A stretch of 6,076 nucleotides of DNA, taken from contig CAZHRW010000039.1 in NCBI GenBank assembly GCA_964535025.1, positions 1 to 6,076 on the forward strand, given 5' to 3'. The stretch is from JAAYZK01 sp964535025. Lineage in GTDB: Bacteria; Planctomycetota; Phycisphaerae; SM23-33; FEN-1343. Both the position numbers and the translations under genes were made by a program. Positions 1 through 5,334 of the stretch are shown in pieces; the stretch's first letter is position 1, and each line of letters opens with the position of its first letter. The notes under the pieces are model-generated. The model was given only the letters and a program-made list of their open reading frames with translations. It ran no database searches and was not told the origin of the DNA.

Positions 1-434
1 AACGAATCGGCCAGTTGCGGCGTGGCGCGGAACGTCCGAGGCAGCTGCCACAGGGTGTCGAGCAGGGCCTGCGACTCCCGCTCGGGCAGCGCCAGGAAAC
101 TGTTGGCCGACCGGGGCAGATGCATCGTCACGGCGTAGTACGTCACCACCTCCAGCGTCCCCGTGGTGCTGCCGTGCGGCTCGTCCGGCCAGGTGACGCA
201 GACGTCGCCGCCGACCAGGTCCAGCCTTTGCCGTCCGGCCCACCACGACACGCAGCCCTGCTCGATGTAGTTGATCTCCACGCGCCCGGGATGATACTGC
301 GCCGGCATGGGGCAGGCCTGGACACGATTCAAACGCCGTAAAGCGCACAGTTCCGGCACCGCCGGCCACGGCATGCCGTGCGGACGGCGTTTCACCGCCG
401 TCCAGGGAATCTCCGGGTAGATGGCGTCCCACAT
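1..434 (-). CDS. AraC-type regulator, N-terminal sensor domain (partial)
   Basis: A 144-codon open frame reads leftward from ATG at 434 and runs off the window edge, so the C-terminus is missing. The product starts MWDAIYPEIPWTAV. Residues of about 44-110 look like the cupin (AraC-binding) domain: YHPGRVEINYIEQG (47-60), a WWAG turn, then VGGDVCVTWPDEPHG (74-88), the typical second cupin strand and loop. In this family the cupin binds a small ligand, often a sugar, and a C-terminal pair of helix-turn-helix motifs binds DNA; that half is not visible, so another cupin protein is possible. The frame stays open upstream to a stop near 477-479, but no better start or Shine-Dalgarno exists. ATG 434 lies about where transcription should begin from the promoter at 442-470, so the message may be leaderless. 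Its divergent position makes it the likely regulator of the three rightward secreted-protein genes (inference). Confidence 0.75.
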   Translation of the reverse strand, partial: MWDAIYPEIPWTAVKRRPHGMPWPAVPELCALRRLNRVQACPMPAQYHPGRVEINYIEQGCVSWWAGRQRLDLVGGDVCVTWPDEPHGSTTGTLEVVTYYAVTMHLPRSANSFLALPERESQALLDTLWQLPRTFRATPQLADS

Positions 435-441
435 GTATGAG

Positions 442-470
442 ATTCTATGACAGATAGGATTGAACGTCAA
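442..470 (-). promoter_or_regulatory. Sigma70-like promoter of the AraC-type gene
   Basis: On the minus strand TTGACG (470-465) is followed by exactly 17 bases and then TAGAAT (447-442). Each hexamer matches the sigma70 consensus at five of six positions. Only seven bases separate the -10 box from the ATG at 434, so the expected transcription start coincides with, or lies within a few bases of, the start codon. The site sits in an AT-rich island within otherwise very GC-rich DNA, which makes chance less likely. Confidence 0.7.
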
Positions 471-492
471 GAGGGGCTATCCATGGTAAAAT
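460..492 (+). promoter_or_regulatory. Candidate extended -10 promoter for the secreted-protein genes
   Basis: On the plus strand TGGTAAAAT (484-492) is an extended -10 element: a TGn motif followed by a five-of-six match to TATAAT. The nearest -35-like hexamer is TTGAAC at 460-465, but its 21-base spacer is too long for a normal promoter. The promoter would therefore rely mainly on the extended -10. Transcription would start near 499, giving a leader of about 130 bases before ATG 628. Its -35 region overlaps the -35 box of the opposing promoter. Confidence 0.45.
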
Positions 493-533
493 CGGGATTA
501 GTTTGCCGCGGGCGTGTGCATTTGGAGGATCGG

Positions 534-566
534 GCCGCCCCTGGAAGGCGGCGGCAGGCCTCCGCC
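534..566 (+). promoter_or_regulatory. GC-rich leader with two alternative hairpins
   Basis: GCCGCC (534-539) can pair perfectly with GGCGGC (547-552) around a seven-base loop. The bases near 550-554 (GGCGG) can instead pair with CCGCC (562-566). The two stems share bases and cannot form together. This lies in the presumed 5' leader of the gene starting at 628. No T-run, attenuator peptide or recognised riboswitch was found, and such pairings arise easily in GC-rich DNA, so regulation here is a weak proposal. Confidence 0.2.
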
Positions 567-614
567 CCGGCGGTTGGGGTCGGCGCGGGCACGCGGCGGC
601 GGAGGACCAACGGA

Positions 615-620
615 AAGGAG
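615..620 (+). promoter_or_regulatory. Ribosome binding site that fixes the start at 628
   Basis: AAGGAG ends seven bases before ATG 628, a normal spacing. It is only one base from the in-frame ATG at 622. The in-frame GTG at 514 has no such site, and translation from there would add a proline-, glycine- and arginine-rich stretch ahead of a clear signal peptide. This supports 628 as the start. Confidence 0.7.
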
Positions 621-627
621 CATGGCC

Positions 628-1689
628 ATGAACTCTCACTCGAGGCGTCTGTTCTTGGGCGTGATGACGATCACGGCGATCACCGCCGCCCCGGCCGGTG
701 CGGACATCCTGGTCGACCCCGCCAACACGCCGTGGATCGTCGCCGGCGGCGACGTCGTCAACGACGGGTCGCTGGACATCGTCAATGACGCCACCGCGGA
801 GATCCGGCCCGGCGCGGCGGTCACGTTGACCGGCAGCCTGACGGTCGGCCAGCGGAACAACGCCGGGACGCTCTCGCGGTTGATCGCCTCGGGCGGCACG
901 ATTTCGGCCGGCAAGCTGGTCGTGGCCAACAAGTCCGAAGGCGACGCCTACGTCGAACTCGGCGGCGCCGACGTCACCGTTAACAGTGTGACCATCGGTT
1001 CGTCCGTGTCCGAACTGGCCGGGGTCAACAGCACCCTCATCCTGTCCGACGGGTCGCTCGCCGTCACCGGCGGCAGCGGCATCCTGAGGATCGGCGCCAC
1101 CGGCACCGTCAACACGACCGCCCCGGTCATCGACTGGACCCAGTCCGGCGGGGACCTGACCTTCATGGGCAAGTTCATCCAACTCGCCACCGCCCCCAAC
1201 ACCACCGCCAGCTACACCCTCGCCGGCGGCACCTTCACCCAGACCCGCACCGGCGGCTGGGGACTGACGCTCGGCGGCGACGGCACCGGCGTCTTTCACG
1301 TGGACGGTTTCTGGGATGTGCCCGGGGTCGACCGCGAGATCGACTTGCGCGGCGGAGGCATGAAGGTCGCCGCCGGCAGCACGCTGAAGTTCTCCATCCA
1401 CGACGCCGCCGGCACCACGCTGATCAACGTGGGCGGCGTCGATGCCGGCAACATGCTCGGCACCGTCGACCTGAACCTTGTGGGCTACACCCCCACGATG
1501 GGCGAGACCTTCGACCTGATCAAGGGCGCCACCGACTACGGGGCCCTGACCCTGGCGGCCGACGACGCGTCGGCCTGGTCGCTGACCACCCACGGCGACG
1601 TCCTCCAGGCCACCTACCTCGTGCCCGAGCTGGCGACGATGCTCCTGCTGGGCCTGGGTGCGGCGGCGCTGCGGCGAAGACGTCACTGA
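628..1689 (+). CDS. Exported PEP-CTERM protein with a Tat-like signal peptide
   Basis: The 353-residue protein begins MNSHSRRLFLGVMTITAI. SRRLFL (residues 5-10) fits the twin-arginine consensus S-R-R-x-F-L, followed by a mildly hydrophobic stretch and a probable AGA cleavage site at 23-25. The body is rich in Gly, Thr, Val and Ala with short repeated beta-strands such as GSLTVGQ, GGTISAGKLVV and GADVTVNSVTIG, as in beta-helical or autotransporter-like surface proteins. No catalytic domain is recognised. The C-terminus is a PEP-CTERM tail: VPEL (332-335), a hydrophobic segment (about 336-348) and RRRRH. In this class an exosortase in the inner membrane is thought to process the tail and deliver the protein to the surface or matrix. 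The signature Pro-Glu-Pro here reads Pro-Glu-Leu. The next gene starts 12 bases downstream, so co-transcription is likely. A second, decayed copy of its 3' end lies at 3210-3320. Confidence 0.8.
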   Translation: MNSHSRRLFLGVMTITAITAAPAGADILVDPANTPWIVAGGDVVNDGSLDIVNDATAEIRPGAAVTLTGSLTVGQRNNAGTLSRLIASGGTISAGKLVVANKSEGDAYVELGGADVTVNSVTIGSSVSELAGVNSTLILSDGSLAVTGGSGILRIGATGTVNTTAPVIDWTQSGGDLTFMGKFIQLATAPNTTASYTLAGGTFTQTRTGGWGLTLGGDGTGVFHVDGFWDVPGVDREIDLRGGGMKVAAGSTLKFSIHDAAGTTLINVGGVDAGNMLGTVDLNLVGYTPTMGETFDLIKGATDYGALTLAADDASAWSLTTHGDVLQATYLVPELATMLLLGLGAAALRRRRH

Positions 1690-1690
1690 C

Positions 1691-1695
1691 AAGGG
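1691..1695 (+). promoter_or_regulatory. Ribosome binding site that favours the start at 1702
   Basis: AAGGG lies six bases before ATG 1702 and directly abuts the alternative in-frame ATG at 1696, which is too close for normal initiation. The later ATG is preferred. The choice changes the protein by only two residues and does not affect the signal peptide. Confidence 0.55.
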
Positions 1696-1701
1696 ATGGT
1701 G

Positions 1702-3216
1702 ATGCAAGGAGTCCTTCGGAATACGGTGACGGCGCTGGGCCTTGTGGGGGTGATGGCCGTCACGAGCCCCCTGCAGGCGGCCGAGGTGACGGTGGAGTCG
1801 CCCACGGGGTTGATCAACGCCGTCAAGAACGCCGCCGGCGGCGACGTCATCCTGCTGGCGCCCGGCAACTACGGGCAGGTCAGGCTGAAGTCCCCGCAGT
1901 TCGATACCCCCGTCACCCTCGGCGCCGCCGATCGGGCCAACCCGCCGGTGTTCTCGGGCTTCACACTCGAAAACGCACGGAACCTCGTCATTGACGGGTT
2001 CGTCTTCACCCGCGGCGAAACCATCGACACGGCGTCCTTCTTCAACCTGGTGAACGTCAAGCCCAGCGAACACATCACCTTCGTCCACTGCCGCTTCGCC
2101 GGCTCGACCATCCTGACCGGCGACGACGCCGGGTACGGGGAAGGGTACGGCACGATGGTCCGCCAGGGGTGTGCCGACATCACCTACCGGCGCTGCGTGT
2201 TCACGAACCTCAAGAAGTGCATCGTCTCGGGGGCCAACGCGCGCATGACCTTCGAGCAGAACTACTTCTACCGCCATCGCGAGGACGCCTTCTCCATCAG
2301 CGGCAGCGACCTGCTGATCGCTGACAACCTCATCGTCGACGGTCGCCCCCGGATCCTGCCCGACGGGCAGGGCGACCACTCCGACGCCATCGCCCAGAAC
2401 GGGATCCGGGCCTCGGTCATCCGCGACAACTTCATCCGCGTCCCAGGCCAGGGCATTACCGGCTACGGCTACGGGTACGGCACGGGCGACGTGCTCGACC
2501 CCGATCTGCCCCCGGGCGAGTGCAGCTACCTCAACAACATCATCTACACCCCCGCCCGCAACGCCATCCACATGCGCGACATGCCCAACTCGTCCTACGC
2601 CCACAACGTCATTCTCGCACCCGGCGACGGGCTCACCGACGCCAGCGCCGTCACCGAATGCACCGGAGAGGCGACCAATACCGTCATCGAACACAACATC
2701 GGCGAAGGGTTCAACCCCAACGGCGTGGGCCTGACAGTCCGCGACAACATCCTCGCCCAACGCACCGACCCGCGGGGCGAGAACTACTACGGCGACCTCT
2801 TCGTCGACGCCCTGTCCGACGCCCAGTCCACCCTCCGCGGCTTCGGGCTGCTGCCGGGCGTGTTCGACGACCTGCCGGTCAGGCCCGGCCTGGATCTGGG
2901 CGAGTACTTCTGGCTGAACGTCGGCAACGTATCCGACGCGACGAACGAGATGTATCCCCTGTGGCAGCAACTCGACGCCGTCGGACGTGCGAAACTGGCG
3001 GCCCTGCTGGAACTGACCGTCCGTCCGCCCGGCGACGCCGACGAGGACGGCGACGTGGACCTGGACGACTTCGTGCTGCTCAAGCAGCACTTCGGCACCA
3101 CCGGCGGCGCCCTCTGGGCCGACGGCGATTTTGACGGCGACGGGGACGTGGACCTGGACGATTTCGTGCTGCTCAAGCAGCATTTTGGGCAGGCGCAGGC
3201 CGTCCCTGATCGCTGA
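1702..3216 (+). CDS. Secreted right-handed beta-helix protein with C-terminal dockerin-like pair
   Basis: The 504-residue protein has a Sec-type signal peptide (MQGVLRNTVTALGLVGVMAV, cleavage after about residue 26-27). From about 28 to 340 it shows right-handed parallel beta-helix features: the opening DVILLAPGNYGQVRLKS, the NLVIDGFVF coil, and short turns with N, D and G such as FEQNYFYRH, LIADNLIVDG and VIRDNFIRV. The fold is shared by polysaccharide lyases of the PL6 type, mannuronan epimerases and NosD-like proteins, so carbohydrate binding or cleavage is plausible, but no specific active site can be named. GDHSDAIAQ (224-232) is a candidate functional loop. Residues 444-504 hold two EF-hand-like repeats, DADEDGDVDLDDFVLLKQHF and DFDGDGDVDLDDFVLLKQHF, with Asp at calcium positions 1, 3, 5 and 12, as in dockerin type I. 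The final codons and stop (TGA, 3214-3216) fall inside the decayed PEP-CTERM DNA, so its end may have been set by a rearrangement. Confidence 0.8.
   Translation: MQGVLRNTVTALGLVGVMAVTSPLQAAEVTVESPTGLINAVKNAAGGDVILLAPGNYGQVRLKSPQFDTPVTLGAADRANPPVFSGFTLENARNLVIDGFVFTRGETIDTASFFNLVNVKPSEHITFVHCRFAGSTILTGDDAGYGEGYGTMVRQGCADITYRRCVFTNLKKCIVSGANARMTFEQNYFYRHREDAFSISGSDLLIADNLIVDGRPRILPDGQGDHSDAIAQNGIRASVIRDNFIRVPGQGITGYGYGYGTGDVLDPDLPPGECSYLNNIIYTPARNAIHMRDMPNSSYAHNVILAPGDGLTDASAVTECTGEATNTVIEHNIGEGFNPNGVGLTVRDNILAQRTDPRGENYYGDLFVDALSDAQSTLRGFGLLPGVFDDLPVRPGLDLGEYFWLNVGNVSDATNEMYPLWQQLDAVGRAKLAALLELTVRPPGDADEDGDVDLDDFVLLKQHFGTTGGALWADGDFDGDGDVDLDDFVLLKQHFGQAQAVPDR
3031..3189 (+). repeat. Dockerin-coding direct repeat, 93-base offset
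   Basis: The two EF-hand units of the gene ending at 3216 are almost identical in DNA. The segment from 3052 matches the segment from 3145 over about 46 bases with three differences, all synonymous third-position T/C changes. The first unit begins at 3031 and the second at 3124. Such close identity suggests recent duplication or gene conversion, because dockerin pairs in general share little beyond the calcium-binding residues. Confidence 0.7.
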
Positions 3217-3320
3217 CCACCCACGGCGACATCCTCCAGGCCACCGAGCTCGTGCCCGAGCCGGCGACGATGCTCCTGCCGGGCCGGGGCGGCCTGGTCC
3301 GGTGGCGGTGCGCACGCAGG
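3210..3320 (+). pseudogene. Decayed 3' end of a PEP-CTERM gene
   Basis: Positions 3211-3291 match 1580-1660, the 3' end of the first secreted-protein gene, at 74 of 81 bases. In the matching frame it reads SLTTHGDILQATELVPEPAT and then MLLPGRGGLVRWRCARR. It keeps a proper Pro-Glu-Pro motif, but the following hydrophobic stretch is broken by Pro and Arg and the basic tail is scrambled. There is no start codon, signal peptide or body, and a stop lies at 3207-3209 just upstream in this frame. The frame is open into the next gene, but that gene has its own Shine-Dalgarno and signal peptide at 3399. This is best read as the remnant of a second PEP-CTERM gene removed by deletion. Confidence 0.7.
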
Positions 3321-3387
3321 CAACAACCGACGACGACACGACCTGCCGGCCCCGTGACGTTCGCGGCGGTCCACGGCGGGTCCCCTT

Positions 3388-3394
3388 GGGAGGA
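3388..3394 (+). promoter_or_regulatory. Ribosome binding site that fixes the start at 3399
   Basis: GGGAGGA lies about five bases before ATG 3399 (an in-frame GTG sits at 3396). A typical signal peptide begins at once from 3399. The much earlier in-frame GTG at 3252 lies within the PEP-CTERM remnant, has no ribosome binding site, and would place an aberrant tail motif at the N-terminus. Confidence 0.75.
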
Positions 3395-3398
3395 CGTG

Positions 3399-5183
3399 AT
3401 GTCCACGATAGCCCGGCGGAATCGACACTGGATCATGGTGCTCGCGACCGGCATGGTTTGCCTGCTGCAGTCGCCCTTCGCCGCGGCCGCCGCGCCCGTA
3501 CTGGCGCAGGGCCCGGGCTTCGCCGCCCCGACGGTCGAGCCGTCCGGCTACGGCACCGGTCCGGGCGCCGACGCCCGGTGTATGGCCCTGTGGGACGTGG
3601 TTCCCCACCAGGACATCGATGCGCCGTTCGGCCTGGGCGTGGTGGCGTTTCACATGAACGGGATCGACCGCGTCGAGTTCAGCCTCGACGACGGGCCGTG
3701 GACGGCCGTGACGGAGATGACCCCCAATCCGCGGACCGACGTGTGGGAGTACTGGGTGGTCGTCGACCCGGCGACGATCGCGACCGACGGGGCCGTCGAG
3801 ATCCGGGCGATCGCCTACCCCCACGATGCCGGCCTGCCCCGCCTGCTGGAGCCGATGGTGCTCCACGTCGACACCGGCAACCTGCCCCACCCGACGCTGA
3901 CGGTGAGCGGCACCGACATTCGACAGGCCATCAAGGACTTCCAGAACGCCGGCGGGTCGCTCGAGGGGCTGACGGTCTACCTGCCCGAGGGCGACTACAA
4001 GATGCCCGGCACGCCCTACACCCCCTACGAGAACGAGCGCTGGCTGACACTGACGCCCGCACCGGGCGCCGATCCGGCCCATGTCCGCATCACCGACGGC
4101 GCGCGCGGGCGTTTCCTGCGGATCCGTCTTCAGGGACTGACGATCGTGCACGGCGACGGGTACATCTGGTACCCTGACCGCCCGGGCCGGACCCTGTGGG
4201 TCGACCGGTGCACCGCCACCAGCCACGACATTGGCCGCGCCGAGGGGCTCATCTGCCAGGGCGCGGACCTCTGGGTGACCGGACTGACGACGGGCGGAAC
4301 GATGCAGGGGGTCTACAATCGCAGCACGCTGCGCCTGTGCCGCGACGCGCACGTGTCGGACATCCGGGAGGACTCCTTCCGCCTCAACGGCGGCTCGCTG
4401 CTGGTCAACAGCACCAGCGCCTACGCCGATGCGGCCGACACGCCGCGCCATCCGGACATCGTGCAGATCTACGCCACCGACTGGGAAAACTGCATCATCT
4501 ACGGCCTCAAGGCCGTCGAGGGCATCCGCGCCCAGGGCATCAGCCCCGTCCAGCCGCACGACATGGCCGTCGTCAACTGCGTGATCCAACGCGAGGAGGA
4601 CAGCACGGCCCAGATGAACCTGGGGACGCCGATCAACCACTACCTGATCCAGAACTGCACCTTCAACCAGACTATCGTGCTGCGCAACTCGGACGTGCAG
4701 AACTTCGTCCTCCGCGGGACCGTCCTGGGCAACCTGGGGACCTACGACGGCGTCACGCGGCAGCAGATGAACGACCTGACGTGGTGCAGCGATCTGCACC
4801 TGACGAACGTTGCGAGCACCGATGTGATCGAGGACGGCACGGGCACGATCACGGTCGGCGATCCGCTGTTCGTCGACCCCGCGGCGCTGGACTTCCACCC
4901 CGCCGACGGCTCGCCGCTGCGCGATCGCATGGCCCCGTTCGTCCCCGCCGACCTCACGGGAACCGCCCGCGCGACCCCGACGACGGTCGGCGCCTATGAG
5001 GTCCCCGCGGCCACGATCCCCGGCGACGCGGACGGCGACGGCGACGTCGACCTCGACGACTTCGTGATCCTGAAGACCAACTTCGGCGCCGAGCCCCTCG
5101 TGGACGACCGCGCCGACTTCGACGACGACGGCGACGTCGACCTCGACGACTTCGTCATCCTCAAGAGCCATTTCGGCCGTTAA
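3399..5183 (+). CDS. Secreted Ig-like, beta-helix and dockerin-like protein
   Basis: The 594-residue protein starts with a Sec-type signal peptide: Arg-rich MSTIARRNRHW, the hydrophobic IMVLATGMVCLLQSPF, then an Ala-rich cleavage region near 32-36. Residues of about 48-160 form a beta-rich module that includes GYGTGPGADARCMALWDVVP and RVEFSLDDGPWTAV, resembling an Ig-like or fibronectin-like fold. From about 165 to 535 a beta-helix follows, opening with GTDIRQAIKDFQNAGGS and VYLPEGDYKM and running through coils such as LWVTGLTTGG, MAVVNCVIQ and YLIQNCTFNQTIVLRN. RHPDIVQ (350-356) resembles the GDHSDAIAQ loop of the preceding gene. Residues 542-594 hold two EF-hand units, DADGDGDVDLDDFVILKTNF and DFDDDGDVDLDDFVILKSHF, with the calcium-binding Asp set intact. 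The substrate is unknown; a polysaccharide-active or adhesive role fits the fold. It is probably co-transcribed with the two upstream genes, although the 182-base gap could hold a separate promoter. Confidence 0.8.
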   Translation: MSTIARRNRHWIMVLATGMVCLLQSPFAAAAAPVLAQGPGFAAPTVEPSGYGTGPGADARCMALWDVVPHQDIDAPFGLGVVAFHMNGIDRVEFSLDDGPWTAVTEMTPNPRTDVWEYWVVVDPATIATDGAVEIRAIAYPHDAGLPRLLEPMVLHVDTGNLPHPTLTVSGTDIRQAIKDFQNAGGSLEGLTVYLPEGDYKMPGTPYTPYENERWLTLTPAPGADPAHVRITDGARGRFLRIRLQGLTIVHGDGYIWYPDRPGRTLWVDRCTATSHDIGRAEGLICQGADLWVTGLTTGGTMQGVYNRSTLRLCRDAHVSDIREDSFRLNGGSLLVNSTSAYADAADTPRHPDIVQIYATDWENCIIYGLKAVEGIRAQGISPVQPHDMAVVNCVIQREEDSTAQMNLGTPINHYLIQNCTFNQTIVLRNSDVQNFVLRGTVLGNLGTYDGVTRQQMNDLTWCSDLHLTNVASTDVIEDGTGTITVGDPLFVDPAALDFHPADGSPLRDRMAPFVPADLTGTARATPTTVGAYEVPAATIPGDADGDGDVDLDDFVILKTNFGAEPLVDDRADFDDDGDVDLDDFVILKSHFGR

Positions 5184-5210
5184 CCTGTCGTCGCGGTGTC
5201 ACGGCCCCGC

Positions 5211-5280
5211 CGGCTCGGGCCTTGACGGACGGCCGCCCGTCGAGCCGCCTGGGCTCGAGGGACGTCACGCTCGCGTGGCG
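5211..5280 (+). terminator. GC-rich stem-loops, possible end of the secreted-protein operon
   Basis: Two hairpins lie downstream of the stop at 5183. In the first, CGGCTC (5211-5216) pairs with GAGCCG (5242-5247), extended by GGGC (5217-5220) with GCCC (5235-5238) across a three-base bulge. In the second, seven pairs including one G-U join 5263-5269 to 5274-5280 around a CTCG loop. Neither is followed by a T-run, so they are not classical intrinsic terminators. They may slow polymerase, protect the 3' end, or simply reflect the GC content. Confidence 0.25.
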
Positions 5281-5294
5281 CGCGGCCGAGCCGC

Positions 5295-5323
5295 TTCCCT
5301 CCGATGCCGTCGCGGCCTACAAT
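5295..5323 (+). promoter_or_regulatory. Candidate promoter of queE
   Basis: TACAAT (5318-5323) matches the -10 consensus at five of six positions in very GC-rich DNA. The hexamer 17 bases upstream, TTCCCT (5295-5300), is a weak -35 with about three matches. Transcription would start near 5330, leaving a leader of roughly five bases before ATG 5335. This agrees with the absence of a clear Shine-Dalgarno there. Confidence 0.4.
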
Positions 5324-5334
5324 GGGCGGCGGAT

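Noticed and set aside
15..341. A 108-codon plus-strand open frame
   Set aside because: It is antisense to the AraC-type cupin domain, which is clearly recognisable on the minus strand.
514..627. N-terminal extension of the PEP-CTERM protein from GTG 514
   Set aside because: There is no ribosome binding site and the added sequence is Pro/Gly/Arg-rich. It would bury a clear signal peptide, and the AAGGAG at 615-620 points to 628.
445..3339. A 964-codon open frame on the minus strand
   Set aside because: It lies antisense to the two rightward secreted-protein genes, which have signal peptides, ribosome binding sites and recognisable domains. The antisense product is a low-complexity Val/Gly/Ala/Asp/Arg-rich sequence with no domain; long antisense frames are expected in such GC-rich coding DNA.
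3252..3398. N-terminal extension of the third secreted protein from GTG 3252
   Set aside because: The extension is a decayed PEP-CTERM tail. The start at 3399 has a good Shine-Dalgarno and a direct signal peptide.
4196..4999. A 267-codon plus-strand frame inside the third secreted gene
   Set aside because: It is a shifted reading of the beta-helix gene, rich in Arg, Pro and His, with no start signal or domain.
2787..5171. A 794-codon open frame on the minus strand
   Set aside because: It is antisense to the beta-helix/dockerin genes. Its repeated EQHE- and VEVDVAV-like segments are simply the complement of the dockerin repeats.
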